Shown here: piece after piece, positions 11,448 to 20,786 of the stretch | Position numbering within the stretch: the first letter of the stretch is position 1 | How the letters are laid out: the number at the start of each line of letters is the position of its first letter | Origin: Ramlibacter pinisoli | GTDB lineage: Bacteria; Pseudomonadota; Gammaproteobacteria; Burkholderiales; Burkholderiaceae_C | Assembly (NCBI RefSeq): GCF_009758015.1 | Contig: NZ_WSEL01000003.1 | Coordinates: 124,001-188,000 of the forward strand | Direction of reading: 5' to 3' | DNA length: 64,000 nt | Translations under genes and position numbers: made by a program | Notes under the pieces: model-generated | The model's input: only the letters and a program-made list of their open reading frames with translations | Database searches by the model: none | What the model was told of the DNA's origin: nothing

Positions 11448-12214
11448 GCGCGTCGGGTCAAGGGCGCCGGCTCGGAAACACCGGTGTCGGCGTCTCCGGC
11501 TACGGCCGGGGTGTCGGTCGGGTCGGGGACGGCAGGCGCTGCCGCGTCGTCCGTTCCGGGCATGGGGGCATCCTGCGCCAGGATGGCGGCTTCGTTGGCC
11601 GGTGCAAGGCCCGCGTCGGCATCGGCGGGCGCCTCGATGGCCAGCGCACCCTGCGCGCCGTCGTCGCCGCCGGCCAGGCCGGCCAGCGCCACCATCTGCT
11701 GCGACGGCTCCTCGAGCATGGGCAGCTGGTCCAGCGACGCAAGGCCGAGGTCGTCGAGGAACTGGCGGGTGGTGGCGTAGAGCGCCGGACGGCCCGGTGC
11801 CTCGCGATGGCCGATCACCTCGACCCAGCCGCGATCCTCGAGCTGCTTGAGGATCTGGGTGTTGATCGTGACGCCGCGGATGTCTTCCATGTCGCCGCGC
11901 GTGACCGGCTGGCGGTACGCAATGATGGCCAGCGTCTCCATCGCAGCGCGCGTGTACCTGGGCGGCTTCTCGGGGTGCAGGCGGTCCAGGTACTCGCGCA
12001 TCTGGGGCCGGCTCTGGAAGCGCCAGCCGCTGGCCACGCAGACCAGTTCGACGCCGCGCTGCGTCCAGTCGTGCTGCAGGTCGTCCAGCAGCATCTTGAT
12101 GGTATCGGCGCCGAGCTCGTCGTTGAACAGCACGCGCAACTCGCGCACCGGCAACGGCTGCTGCGAGCAGATCAACGCGGTTTCGAGGACGCGCTTGGCA
12201 TCCGCGGTATTCAT
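11444..12214 (-). CDS. scpB: Segregation and condensation protein B
   Basis: 256 residues. ScpB binds ScpA and SMC in the condensin-like complex that compacts and separates chromosomes. The two winged-helix domains fill about residues 1-165, including [20 protein letters not shown] and the family-typical [12 protein letters not shown]. The C-terminal ~75 residues are an Ala/Asp/Pro-rich extension with no recognisable domain. The ATG at 12214 follows a GAGAGA ribosome-binding site. No scpA is in the window. Confidence 0.93.
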   Translation of the reverse strand: MNTADAKRVLETALICSQQPLPVRELRVLFNDELGADTIKMLLDDLQHDWTQRGVELVCVASGWRFQSRPQMREYLDRLHPEKPPRYTRAAMETLAIIAYRQPVTRGDMEDIRGVTINTQILKQLEDRGWVEVIGHREAPGRPALYATTRQFLDDLGLASLDQLPMLEEPSQQMVALAGLAGGDDGAQGALAIEAPADADAGLAPANEAAILAQDAPMPGTDDAAAPAVPDPTDTPAVAGDADTGVSEPAPLTRRA

Positions 12215-12287
12215 CTGGTCTCTCTTGTCGTGGGACCGGCGCCGGGGGCGCGGCGGTCGCTGGGGGGCCCGGGTGGGGGCGGCGCCA

Positions 12288-13358
12288 TCAGGCTGTGCGG
12301 GGGGATCCGGCGGGCCTGGAAGGTGCCTGCGGTGCCGGTTGATTGTAACGCAGCCCCCATCCGGACAACCCGGCGGCCAGGTCGGCAGGCAGTTCCGAGC
12401 GCAGGTCCAGCGGCGCGCCCGTGAAAGGGTGGACGAAGGCCAGCCGGAAGGCATGCAGGGCCTGGCGCTGCACCCCGGCCGCGGCTGCGCCGCCATAAAG
12501 CGTGTCGCCGACCAGGGGATGGCCCAGGTGCGCCATGTGGACCCGGATCTGGTGGGTGCGCCCGGTGTGCAGGCTGGCGCGCACCAGGCAGCCGAGATCG
12601 TTGCCGTCGAGGAACTCGAAGGTCGTGCGCGCCTCCTTGCCCGCCTCGCGCCCGAGGTCCACCACCGCCATGCGCAGCCGGTTGCGCACATCGCGGCCGA
12701 TCGGCGCGTCGACGTCGCGGGGCGACGGGCCGGACCAACGGCGATGCCCCAGTGCGAGGTACTGCCGGGAGACTTCGCGCGCCGCGATCATGCGCACCAG
12801 CGCGTCCATCGCCGGCCGGCTGCGGGCCACCACCATCAGCCCGCTGGTGTCCTTGTCCAGGCGGTGCACGATGCCGGCCCGCGGCACGTCGGCGGCGCGC
12901 GGGTCGCGGCCCAGCAGGCCGTTCAGCAGCGTCCCGCTCCAGTTCCCGGGCGCAGGATGGACGACCAGGCCGACCGGCTTGTCGACCACCAGCAGGTGCT
13001 CGTCCTCATAGGGCACCGACAGCGCCATGGCCTCGGGGCGGAAGGCCTGGCTCTGCGGCGTCGGCCGCAACTCGATGGCGAGCACGTCGCTCGCCTTGAC
13101 GCGGTGCGCCGGCCGGCTGGCGGAACGGCCGTTGATGGCGACGGCGCCGTCGGCCACCAGTTGCTGCAGGAAACTGCGCGAGAACTCGGGCAGCAGGGCT
13201 GCCAGCACCCGGTCGAGGCGCTCGCCGTGCTGCGCCGGGGGCACCTGCACCTGGCGCAGTTCGGCCTCGACGACGCCTGCCTCGGCCTCGTCGTCGGGCG
13301 GGTCGTCCGCGCGGGGCGCGGAGGGTGCGGCTCCTATAATCGTCCGGCCCTGTTTCAA
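12288..13358 (-). CDS. rluD: 23S rRNA pseudouridine synthase RluD
   Basis: About 356 residues. An N-terminal S4 domain ([20 protein letters not shown]) and the RluA-family catalytic motif [10 protein letters not shown] are present; RluD makes the pseudouridines of 23S helix 69. No ATG is available near the N terminus. TTG 13358 is the farthest upstream start and leaves 15 bp to the divergent bamD; GTG at 13250 or 13244, just before the S4 domain, is equally possible. It heads a likely rluD-scpB-rluB transcript. Confidence 0.92.
   Translation of the reverse strand: MKQGRTIIGAAPSAPRADDPPDDEAEAGVVEAELRQVQVPPAQHGERLDRVLAALLPEFSRSFLQQLVADGAVAINGRSASRPAHRVKASDVLAIELRPTPQSQAFRPEAMALSVPYEDEHLLVVDKPVGLVVHPAPGNWSGTLLNGLLGRDPRAADVPRAGIVHRLDKDTSGLMVVARSRPAMDALVRMIAAREVSRQYLALGHRRWSGPSPRDVDAPIGRDVRNRLRMAVVDLGREAGKEARTTFEFLDGNDLGCLVRASLHTGRTHQIRVHMAHLGHPLVGDTLYGGAAAAGVQRQALHAFRLAFVHPFTGAPLDLRSELPADLAAGLSGWGLRYNQPAPQAPSRPAGSPRTA
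13335..13340 (+). promoter_or_regulatory. Possible -10 box (TATAAT) for bamD
   Basis: A perfect TATAAT lies 34 bases before the bamD ATG. No good -35 hexamer is found at 16-18 bases upstream (the region is G/C only). The box falls inside the N-terminal coding part of rluD if its TTG start is used. Confidence 0.35.
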
Positions 13359-13373
13359 GAAGGTCTGCGCTTC

Positions 13374-14168
13374 ATGCTTCGAGTCAAATTATCGTGCCTG
13401 GCGACCGTGCTGCTGGTGCTGGCGGGATGTTCCTCGACGAAGGAAGACAAGACCGCGACCTGGAGCCCGAACCGCATCTACGCCGAGGCCAAGGAGGAAA
13501 TGAGCTCCAACGCCTGGGACAAGGCCGTCCCGCTGCTCGAGAAGCTGGAAGGCCGGGCCGCCGGCACGCCGCTCGCGCAGCAGGCGCAGCTGGAGAAGGC
13601 CTACGCGCAGTACCGCGGTGGCGAACCGGCCCAGGCCATCGCCACGATCGACCGCTTCATCAAGCTGCACCCCGCGAGTCCCGGCATCGACTACGCGCTG
13701 TACCTCAAGGGCCTGGTCAACTTCAACGACAACCTCGGTGCGCTGTCCTGGCTGACGCGCCAGGACCTGTCCGAGCGTGACCAGAAGGCCGCCAAGGAGT
13801 CGTTCGAGGCCTTCAAGGAGCTCGCCGCCCGCTTCCCCGACTCGCGCTACACGCCGGACGCCCGTTCGCGCATGACGTACATCGTCAACTCGCTGGCGCA
13901 GTACGAGGTGCATGTGGCGCGCTACTACTACAGGCGCGGGGCCTACGTGGCCGCCATCAGCCGCGCCCAGTCCGCCGTCACCGAGTACCAGGCCGTCCCC
14001 GCGCACGAGGAGGCGCTGTTCCTGCTGATGCAGTCGTACGACGCGCTCGGCATGACCCAACTGCGGGACGACTCGCGCCGCGTGCTGGAGAAGAACTACC
14101 CGGGCAGCCAGTACCTGCCGCAGGGCACAAGGTCCGAGGACAAGGGCCCGTGGTGGAAGCTCTGGTGA
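13374..14168 (+). CDS. bamD: Outer-membrane assembly lipoprotein BamD
   Basis: 264-residue essential BAM-complex lipoprotein. The signal peptide ends in lipobox VLAGC with the acylated cysteine at residue 19. TPR-like repeats follow (NRIYAEAKEEMSSNAWDKAV, then YRGGEPAQAIATIDRFIKLH) and the typical BamD segment RYYYRRGAYVAAISRAQ. It works with BamA and with BamB (at 1957). It is divergent from rluD, a layout common in beta- and gammaproteobacteria. The start is set by the signal peptide. Confidence 0.97.
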   Translation: MLRVKLSCLATVLLVLAGCSSTKEDKTATWSPNRIYAEAKEEMSSNAWDKAVPLLEKLEGRAAGTPLAQQAQLEKAYAQYRGGEPAQAIATIDRFIKLHPASPGIDYALYLKGLVNFNDNLGALSWLTRQDLSERDQKAAKESFEAFKELAARFPDSRYTPDARSRMTYIVNSLAQYEVHVARYYYRRGAYVAAISRAQSAVTEYQAVPAHEEALFLLMQSYDALGMTQLRDDSRRVLEKNYPGSQYLPQGTRSEDKGPWWKLW

Positions 14169-14178
14169 GCGCCGGCCG

Positions 14179-16191
14179 CTAGCCGGCCAGCTCGTCCAGC
14201 GCCTGCAGGTACTCGTCCTGCGACTGCAGGCGGCGCATCGGCGGCATGGCCGCCAGCAGGCGGCGTCCGTACCCCATCGTCCCCAGCCGGGTGTCGCACA
14301 CCACGAGGACGCCACGGTCGCTCTCGCGCCGGATCAGGCGGCCCGCGCCCTGCTTGAGCGCCACCGCCGCCTCCGGCACCGAGTGGTCGTTGAACGGGCT
14401 GCGGCCCTGCCCTTCCAGCCGTTGCGACCGCGCCTCGACCAACGGGTCGCCGGGGGGCGGGAACGGCAGCTTGTCGATCACGACCAGCTGCAGCGCATCG
14501 CCCGGGATGTCGACCCCCTCCCAGAACGAGGCCGAGGCCACCAGCAGGCAGCCGGGGCCGCCGTGCGTGGAGCCCTCGCGGAGCCGGTCCATGAGCCGGG
14601 TCTTCGGCCACTGCCCTTGCACCAGCACCTCGATGTCGCCGCGATCCTGGAAGCGGCGCTGCAGGTCCTCGCCGATGCTGCGCAAGGCGCGCAGCGTGGT
14701 GGTGAGCACCAGGGTGCGGCCGCCCAGCCGCTCGGCCGACGCCGCCGCCAGCCGCGCGACGGCGGCACTGTGGCCCGGGTCGGCCGGCCGCGGCAGGTCG
14801 CGGGGCAGGTACAGGGCTGCCTGCGCGGCATAGTCGAACGGGCTGCCGACGCGCAGCACGGTCGCCTCCTCCAGCCCGCAGGGTTCGGTGAACCACGACA
14901 GGCGTGGATCGTCGCCCAGCGTCGCCGAGGTGAAGATCCAGCTCCTGCCCGCCGGCGGCGGGTCATCGGTCCCGGACGGGTCCTCCGCCGGCAGCTTCAG
15001 CAGGCGGGTGCGCACGGTCTCGGCGATGTCCAGCGGGGACTCGATCAGGCGGAGGTTCTGCCCGACGTCGACCCAGCGCACCGAGCCCGGCGCGCAGTCC
15101 TGGCCGAAGCGGCGCGTGCGTTCGGCCAGCTTGCTCACCCGCTCGTGCAGGCGCACGAAATCCGGCGCGAGCTCGCTGACCGTGGCGAGGGCGTCGAGCG
15201 CGCCGTCCAGCGCCTGCGACACCGCGGCCAGGCCGTCCGCCCACTGCGTCGGATCGACCCCCTCGGGCGTGTCGCCGGTCCAGCGCAGCCGGTTGCCGGC
15301 AGCGCTCCGTCCCACCGTCAGCCGCAGGTCGCGCGCTGCGCGCTCCAGGGCGCCGCCGCACTGCTGCCAGTCGGCCAGCCCGCGCGCCAGTTGCAGGCCG
15401 GCCGCGAGGATGTCCCGCGTGACGTCCAGCAGCTGACCCGTGGCCAGCTGGGCGCCCAGGAACTGCACGCCGGTCTCGTTCAGCTGGTGGGCCTCGTCGA
15501 AGATAGCGACCCGCACCGTCGGCAGCAGTTCCGCCATGCCGGACTCGCGCACCGCCAGGTCGGCGAAGAACAGGTGGTGGTTGATCACGACCACGTCGGC
15601 GGCGAGCGCCTCGCGCCGGGCCTGGTTGACATGGCAGGCACGGAACTTGGGGCAGGCCGAGCCCAGGCAGTTCTCGCGCGTGGACGTCACCAGCGGCAGG
15701 ACGGGCGAGCGCTCGTCCAGGCCGGCCATCTCGCCCAGGTCGCCGCTGCGCGTGGTCTGGGCCCAGCGCTCCACGCGGGCCAGCGCCGCGGCCACCGCGC
15801 GGTCGCCGGCGCCGGGGTCCTGCCGGGCCAGGTCGAGGCGGTGCGCGCACAGGTAGCTGCCGCGCCCCTTGAGCAGCGCGGTGCGCACCGGAACGCCCAG
15901 CGCCTCGGCCAGGCGCGGCAGGTCGCGGCCGAACAGCTGGTCCTGCAGGGTCTTGGTGGCGGTGGACACGAGCGCCCGCTCGCCGGACAGCAGCACGGGA
16001 ACCAGGTAGGCGAAGGTCTTGCCGACGCCGGTGCCGGCCTCGGCCACCAGCGCGCCGCCTTCCTCGATGGTGCGCGCCACGGCCAGCGCCATCTCGGTCT
16101 GGGCCTCGCGGGGCCGGAAGGTCTCGCCCGCTTCTCCCAGCGGGCCGTCGGCCTCGAAGGCCCGGCGCACGGCCGTCAGCAACTCGGTCAC
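14179..16191 (-). CDS. Fe-S ATP-dependent DNA helicase, DinG/YoaA (XPD-like) family
   Basis: 670-residue superfamily 2 helicase. Walker A is AGTGVGKT (residues 52-59), the DEAH box is at 232-235, and four cysteines (C115, C175, C180, C186) have the spacing of the XPD/DinG [4Fe-4S] domain. C-terminal motifs include SFWEGVDIPGD and GAGRLIRRESDRG. The family unwinds damaged or structured DNA; the lack of an extra exonuclease domain and the length favour YoaA over classical long DinG. The GTG start overlaps the stop of the small upstream gene (GTGA). Confidence 0.92.
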   Translation of the reverse strand: MTELLTAVRRAFEADGPLGEAGETFRPREAQTEMALAVARTIEEGGALVAEAGTGVGKTFAYLVPVLLSGERALVSTATKTLQDQLFGRDLPRLAEALGVPVRTALLKGRGSYLCAHRLDLARQDPGAGDRAVAAALARVERWAQTTRSGDLGEMAGLDERSPVLPLVTSTRENCLGSACPKFRACHVNQARREALAADVVVINHHLFFADLAVRESGMAELLPTVRVAIFDEAHQLNETGVQFLGAQLATGQLLDVTRDILAAGLQLARGLADWQQCGGALERAARDLRLTVGRSAAGNRLRWTGDTPEGVDPTQWADGLAAVSQALDGALDALATVSELAPDFVRLHERVSKLAERTRRFGQDCAPGSVRWVDVGQNLRLIESPLDIAETVRTRLLKLPAEDPSGTDDPPPAGRSWIFTSATLGDDPRLSWFTEPCGLEEATVLRVGSPFDYAAQAALYLPRDLPRPADPGHSAAVARLAAASAERLGGRTLVLTTTLRALRSIGEDLQRRFQDRGDIEVLVQGQWPKTRLMDRLREGSTHGGPGCLLVASASFWEGVDIPGDALQLVVIDKLPFPPPGDPLVEARSQRLEGQGRSPFNDHSVPEAAVALKQGAGRLIRRESDRGVLVVCDTRLGTMGYGRRLLAAMPPMRRLQSQDEYLQALDELAG

Positions 16192-16391
16192 GCGGGCTCT
16201 TTGGGGTCTAGCGAGAGTTCGAACTGCGCGATCAGGTCCCGCAGCGCCAGCCGGCGCTTCTTGAGCCGGCGCAGCGTCAGCTCGTCGACCGGGCGGTCGT
16301 CGCCCGCGCGGTCGATGAGGGCGTCGAGATCGGCGTGCTCCATCCGCAGCTCGATCAGCCGCCGTTCGGGCGAATGCAGGTTGGATTCCAC
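16188..16391 (-). CDS. Small YdcH-like (DUF465) protein
   Basis: About 67 residues, highly charged and helical: RRLIELRMEHADLDALIDR, then VDELTLRRLKKRRLALRDLI, the pattern of the DUF465/YdcH family, whose function is unknown. The GTG at 16391 (VESNLHSPERR) gives the usual family length; the frame is open to 16502, but that would overlap the divergent PP2C gene. There is no strong ribosome-binding site. It overlaps the helicase start by four bases, so the two are probably translated together. Confidence 0.75.
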   Translation of the reverse strand: MESNLHSPERRLIELRMEHADLDALIDRAGDDRPVDELTLRRLKKRRLALRDLIAQFELSLDPKEPA

Positions 16392-16494
16392 GGCAAAAGT
16401 TGGCGGTCGGCCGCCGAGAGCTCTGCGGGCGGTGACGATAATACGTGCTTCAGGGGCAATCATCACGCGGCCAGGCCGCAAAGGCCGCAACGAC

Positions 16495-17256
16495 ATGGGC
16501 AAAGGCTACCGACTCACCGCAGCCACCGGCATCCACAAGGGTGACCGCGAATACCAGCAGGACCAGGTGGCCTTGATCGCGCACCCCCGGGCGCAAGGCT
16601 GCGTGCTGGGCATCGTGGCCGACGGCATGGGCGGCCGCAGCGGCGGCCGCAAGGCCTCCGACCAGGTGATGCTCACGGCCAAGCAGCTGTTCGAGCGCTA
16701 CTCGCCCGAGCAGGACGAGGCCTCGGGCCTGCTGCGCCAGATCGTCCAGGAGTCGCACCTGGTGATCAAGCTCACCGCCATCTCCGCCGAGCAGGAACCG
16801 CACAGCACCGTCGCGGCATTCCTCATCAACCCGGCGGGCGACTGCCACTGGGTGCATGCCGGCGATTCGCGCATCTACCACTTCCAGTCCGGCAAGCTGG
16901 TCAAGCGCACGATGGACCATTCGTACGTGCAGACGCTGGTCGATCGCGGCGAACTCACCGAGGAAGAGGCCAACGTCCACCCGCAGTCCAACATCCTCAT
17001 GGGGTGCCTGGGCGCCGAGGACGACCCGCCGGCCGACATCAACCTCATCGCCCAGCTGCAGCCGGGCGACGTGCTCATGGCCTGCAGCGACGGCGTGTGG
17101 CACTACTTCAGCCCCAACGAGCTCGGCTCGGTGCTGTCGTCGCTGTCGCCGCGCGAGGCCAGTGAGTTCCTGATCGAAAAGGCGCGTTCGCGCGCCCGCG
17201 GGGGCGGCGACAACCTGTCCCTGGTGATCGTCAAGCTGGAGCCGCTGGGCGCCTGA
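16495..17256 (+). CDS. PP2C-family serine/threonine phosphatase
   Basis: 253-residue metal-dependent protein phosphatase. The metal-binding motifs are visible in order: REYQQDQ, VADGMGG, HAGDSRIY, SDGVW and GGDNLSLVIV. No membrane segment or sensory domain is attached. It resembles bacterial stand-alone PP2C enzymes that act on Ser/Thr-phosphorylated proteins. No partner kinase is in the window. It faces a periplasmic protein gene convergently with 13 bp between stops. Confidence 0.9.
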   Translation: MGKGYRLTAATGIHKGDREYQQDQVALIAHPRAQGCVLGIVADGMGGRSGGRKASDQVMLTAKQLFERYSPEQDEASGLLRQIVQESHLVIKLTAISAEQEPHSTVAAFLINPAGDCHWVHAGDSRIYHFQSGKLVKRTMDHSYVQTLVDRGELTEEEANVHPQSNILMGCLGAEDDPPADINLIAQLQPGDVLMACSDGVWHYFSPNELGSVLSSLSPREASEFLIEKARSRARGGGDNLSLVIVKLEPLGA

Positions 17257-17269
17257 CACGCCCGCCGAC

Positions 17270-17878
17270 TCAGGGCGGAACCGGCAGCGGCTTCACGGCC
17301 TTGTTGGACCGCGCCGCACGCTCCTCCACCTTTTCGCGGTGCTCGCGCGCATCCTCGATGCGCTGGTCGTGGCGGCGCTGGTTCTCCGCCACGTCGGCCC
17401 CGTCGCCTGCCGCGCGCTTCGGCTCGGCGGCGGCCGCGGAGCGGCCCTGCGCCGCCGAAGCCGCCTGCGCGGCCTTGGCGGCCTTGTCGGCGGCCCGCTG
17501 CTCGCGGGCGGCCTGCTCCTCCACCCCCTTGGCACGACGCTCCTCCTGGTCGCGCCGGTGCTGGGCATCCTTCTCCTCCAGCTCGCGCATGCGCTCGGCA
17601 GTGCGCTGCTTGCGCTCCAGGTCGTTGAGGCCGATCTCCTGGCGCCGCAGGTCGGACATGGCCTCGCGCCGCTTGCTGCGCGCGGCCTCGACGCAGCCCG
17701 TGACGGCGAACCGCTGGTAGCAGGCCTTCTGCTCGGCGAAGAACTCGGCGTCGAGGCGGGTGCGCTCGGCGGCGATGCGCTCGCGCTCGGCGGCGAGCTC
17801 CTTGGCGTCCTGGGCCACGGCGGCGGCCGGCAGCAAGGCGAGCAGGAGCAGGAAGGTCGGCAGGTGGCGGCGGCTCAT
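17270..17878 (-). CDS. Putative periplasmic coiled-coil protein of unknown function
   Basis: 202 residues. A clear signal peptide (MSRRHLPTFLLLLALLPAAAVAQ, cut near residue 22) is followed by an almost entirely helical, Glu/Arg/Ala-rich chain with heptad character and two cysteines in CYQRFAVTGC that could form a disulphide. The tail is basic with Pro at the end (AVKPLPVPP). I do not recognise a named family. Its ATG overlaps the zapE stop (ATGA), so it is cotranslated with zapE. Confidence 0.75.
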   Translation of the reverse strand: MSRRHLPTFLLLLALLPAAAVAQDAKELAAERERIAAERTRLDAEFFAEQKACYQRFAVTGCVEAARSKRREAMSDLRRQEIGLNDLERKQRTAERMRELEEKDAQHRRDQEERRAKGVEEQAAREQRAADKAAKAAQAASAAQGRSAAAAEPKRAAGDGADVAENQRRHDQRIEDAREHREKVEERAARSNKAVKPLPVPP

Positions 17879-18972
17879 GTCAGCCTAGTGTCCACCGTGC
17901 GGCGTTCGAGCGCCAGGAACTGCGCCGATTGCATCTCCGCCAGCCGGGACACCGTGCGCGGGAACTCGTGCGCCAGCGGCCCTTCGGTATAGAGCTGGTC
18001 GGCGAGCACGGCGGCCGAGAGGATGAGCTTGACGCGGCGGTCGTACAGCACGTCCACCAGCCAGGTGAAGCGGCGCGCCTCCGACGCCAGGTTCACCGGC
18101 ATGTAGGGGACGTCGGACAGCAGGACGGTGTGGAACTGGGTGGCGATCTCCAGGTAGTCGTTCTGCGACCGCGGACCGCCGCACAGCGTGCGGAAGTCGA
18201 ACCAGACCACCCCGCCCGCCTTGCGCCGCGCCCGGATCTCGCGCTGCTCGATGCGCAGCACCGGGTCCTCGTCGTGCGCCTCGGCCAGCTCGGTGAACGC
18301 CTCGTTCATCTCGGCGTCGGCCTGGGGGCCCAGCGGCGTGTGGTACAGCTTCACGTGCTCCAGCGTGCGCTGGCGGTAGTCGACGCCGTTGTCGACGTTC
18401 ACGATCTCCAGGTTCGCCTTCAGCAGCGCGATGGCCGGCAGCAGGCGGTCGCGGTGGAGCCCGTTCGGGTACAGGTCGTCCGGCCGGAAGTTCGAGGTCG
18501 TCACGAAGCCCACCCCGTTGTCGAACAGCGCCTGCAGCAGGCGGTGCAGGATCATCGCGTCGGTGATGTCGGCGACGTGGAACTCGTCGAAGCAGATCAG
18601 CTTGAAGCGCCTGGCCATGCGCTCGCCCAGCTCGTCGAGCGGGTTGACCGTGCCCTGCAGCTCCGCCAGTTCGCGGTGCACCTCGCGCATGAACTCGTGG
18701 AAGTGCAGGCGCGTCTTGCGCCGGATCGGCACGGCCTGGAAGAAGCAGTCCATCAGGAAGCTCTTGCCGCGTCCGACCCCGCCGTGCATGTACACGCCAC
18801 GCGGGATGTCGGGGTGGTTGATCAGCTTCTTGAAACTGTTGGAGCGCTTGACCTTGTAGTGTCCCCACTCTTCGGCGCAACGCTCCAGCGCGTCTACCGC
18901 GCGCAGTTGCGCGGGGTCGCTCCGGTAGCCACGCCGGGTGAGCTCCTGCTCATAGATCGCCTTGACGCTCAT
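17875..18972 (-). CDS. zapE: Cell-division AAA+ ATPase ZapE (AFG1-like)
   Basis: 365 residues. Walker A GGVGRGKS (64-71), the Walker B region LICFDEFHVADITD and the AFG1-type C terminus (RFTWLVDVLYDRRVKLILSA) are present. ZapE associates with the Z ring and destabilises FtsZ polymers in E. coli; mitochondrial relatives act in membrane protein quality control. It lies 40 bp after lpd of the odh operon, an arrangement common in this bacterial group. Confidence 0.93.
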   Translation of the reverse strand: MSVKAIYEQELTRRGYRSDPAQLRAVDALERCAEEWGHYKVKRSNSFKKLINHPDIPRGVYMHGGVGRGKSFLMDCFFQAVPIRRKTRLHFHEFMREVHRELAELQGTVNPLDELGERMARRFKLICFDEFHVADITDAMILHRLLQALFDNGVGFVTTSNFRPDDLYPNGLHRDRLLPAIALLKANLEIVNVDNGVDYRQRTLEHVKLYHTPLGPQADAEMNEAFTELAEAHDEDPVLRIEQREIRARRKAGGVVWFDFRTLCGGPRSQNDYLEIATQFHTVLLSDVPYMPVNLASEARRFTWLVDVLYDRRVKLILSAAVLADQLYTEGPLAHEFPRTVSRLAEMQSAQFLALERRTVDTRLT

Positions 18973-19012
18973 GCGCGGGGGTGTCGCGTCCTTCGCCAGC
19001 CGGTGGCGGCCG

Positions 19013-20440
19013 TCAGAAGTTCAGCGTCCGCTTGTCGACCGCCAGCGCCGCTTCCTTGGTCGCCTCGGACAGCGACGGGTGGGCGTGGCAGATGCGGGCG
19101 AGGTCCTCGGCACTGGCGCGGAACTCCATCGCCACCACGGCCTCGGAGATCAGCTCGCTGGCCATGGGGCCGACGATGTGCACCCCGAGGATCTCGTCGG
19201 TGGTGGCGTCCGCCAGGAACTTCACCATGCCGGTCGTGTCGCCCAGCGCGCGCGCGCGGCCGTTGGCCATGAACGGGAAGGTGCCGGCCTTGTACTTCAC
19301 GCCGGCGGCCTTGAGCTGCTGCTCGGTCTGGCCGACCCACGCGATCTCCGGGCTGGTGTAGATCACCCAGGGGATGGTGTTGAAGTTGACGTGCCCGTGC
19401 TGGCCGGCGATGCGCTCGGCCACCGCCACGCCCTCCTCCTCGGCCTTGTGGGCCAACATCGGCCCGCGCACCACGTCGCCGATGGCCCAGACGTTGGGCA
19501 GGCTGGTGCGGCACTCGTCGTCCACCACGATGGCGCCGCGCTCGTCCAGCTTCAGGCCCACGGCATCCGCCGCCAGGCCGGTGGTGTTCGGCACGCGGCC
19601 GATGGAGACGATGAGCTTGTCGACCTCCAGCGTCTGCGCCTCGCCCTTGGCGTTGGTCCAGGCAACGCTGACACCCTTGGGACCGTTGGTGACCTCGCCG
19701 ACCTTCACGCCCAGCTCGATCTTCAGGCCCTGCTTGGTGAACGCCTTCTGCGCCTCCTTGGCGATCTGTTCGTCGACCGCGCCCAGGAACGTGGGCAGTG
19801 CCTCCAGCACCGTGACCTCGGCACCCAGACGCCGCCACACCGAGCCCATCTCCAGGCCGATGACGCCCGAGCCGACGAGGCCCAGCTTTCTGGGCACCTG
19901 CGGAACGCGCAGCGCGCCGTCGTTCGACAGGATGTTCACCTCGTCGAATGCCGCGCCAGGCAGCGCGCGCGGGTTGGAGCCGGTCGCCAGGATGACGTGC
20001 CGGGCCGTGATGCTGTCCTCGGTCGGGCCGCTGACCTTGATCTCGTAGCCGCCCTCGCCGGCCTTCACGAACGACCCGCGGCCGTGGAAGAACGTCACCT
20101 TGTTCTTCTTGAACAGGAACAGGATGCCGTCGTTGTTCTGCTTCACGACCTGGTCCTTGCGGGCCAGCATCTTCGCGACGTCGATCTCGAGGCCGCTGAT
20201 CTTGATGCCGTGGTCGCCGAAGTGCTTGCCGGCCTCCTCGAAGTTCTCCGAGGACTGCAGCAGCGCCTTGGACGGGATGCAGCCGACGTTCGTGCAGGTG
20301 CCGCCGGGCGCCGGCTTGCCGTCCTTGTTCTTCCACTCGTCGATGCAGGCGGTGTTGAACCCCAGCTGCGCCGCGCGGATGGCGGCGATGTAGCCGCCGG
20401 GGCCGCCGCCGATCACGACGACATCGAATTGCTTGCTCAT
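19013..20440 (-). CDS. lpd: Dihydrolipoyl dehydrogenase, E3 of the 2-oxoglutarate dehydrogenase complex
   Basis: 475-residue FAD disulphide oxidoreductase that reoxidises dihydrolipoamide with NAD+. FAD motif GGGPGGY, the redox-active disulphide [16 protein letters not shown], the NAD-binding [14 protein letters not shown] and the C-terminal catalytic His (CHAHPSLSE) are all present. No lipoyl domain is fused, unlike the second E3 at 31204. Assignment to the OGDH complex rests on the odhA-odhB context. A good ribosome-binding site (GGAGAG) precedes the ATG. Confidence 0.95.
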   Translation of the reverse strand: MSKQFDVVVIGGGPGGYIAAIRAAQLGFNTACIDEWKNKDGKPAPGGTCTNVGCIPSKALLQSSENFEEAGKHFGDHGIKISGLEIDVAKMLARKDQVVKQNNDGILFLFKKNKVTFFHGRGSFVKAGEGGYEIKVSGPTEDSITARHVILATGSNPRALPGAAFDEVNILSNDGALRVPQVPRKLGLVGSGVIGLEMGSVWRRLGAEVTVLEALPTFLGAVDEQIAKEAQKAFTKQGLKIELGVKVGEVTNGPKGVSVAWTNAKGEAQTLEVDKLIVSIGRVPNTTGLAADAVGLKLDERGAIVVDDECRTSLPNVWAIGDVVRGPMLAHKAEEEGVAVAERIAGQHGHVNFNTIPWVIYTSPEIAWVGQTEQQLKAAGVKYKAGTFPFMANGRARALGDTTGMVKFLADATTDEILGVHIVGPMASELISEAVVAMEFRASAEDLARICHAHPSLSEATKEAALAVDKRTLNF

Positions 20441-20455
20441 CAGACTCTCCAGCCC

Positions 20456-20770
20456 TCAGTGCGAGAGCTTCAGGGTGACGACGCCGCCGACGATCAGCGC
20501 CACGCCGAGCACCCGGCCCGGGGTCAGCGCGTCACCGAAGAACAGGACGCCGATCAAAAACGTTCCGGCGCCGCCGATGCCGGTCCAGACGGCATAGGCG
20601 GTTCCGATGGGAATGTGGCGCTGCGCCAGCCACAGCAGCAGGCCCGACAGGGCCATGCAGACGATGGCGATGCCGATGCCCCAGGCCTTGAGCCCCTGTT
20701 GCGAGAGCTTGAAGCCGACCGGCCAGCCCACTTCGAACAGGCCGGCGGCCAGTAGGTACAGCCACGCCAT
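20456..20770 (-). CDS. gdx: Small multidrug resistance family exporter, SugE/Gdx type
   Basis: 104 residues with four membrane helices. The conserved proton/substrate Glu is at residue 13 (GLFEVGWPVGFK), and GTAYAVWTGIG and the C-terminal LKLS match the SugE/Gdx subgroup, which exports guanidinium. It sits inside the odh operon, 16 bp after odhB and 15 bp before lpd. No guanidine riboswitch can be recognised upstream. Substrate is by subfamily resemblance only. Confidence 0.87.
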   Translation of the reverse strand: MAWLYLLAAGLFEVGWPVGFKLSQQGLKAWGIGIAIVCMALSGLLLWLAQRHIPIGTAYAVWTGIGGAGTFLIGVLFFGDALTPGRVLGVALIVGGVVTLKLSH

Positions 20771-20786
20771 GACGCGGTTCGCGCCG

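Noticed and set aside
9936..11780. Plus-strand frames opposite rluB, including a run of prolines or alanines near 9960-10110
   Set aside because: These read the Gly-rich RluB tail in antisense. The repeats come from GGN codons.
16392..16502. Longer form of the YdcH-like protein starting at 16502
   Set aside because: It would overlap the divergent PP2C start, and the added residues do not resemble the family.
20771..20786. Guanidine riboswitch before gdx
   Set aside because: Only 16 bp separate odhB and gdx, too short for any known guanidine riboswitch, and no such fold is seen inside the end of odhB.
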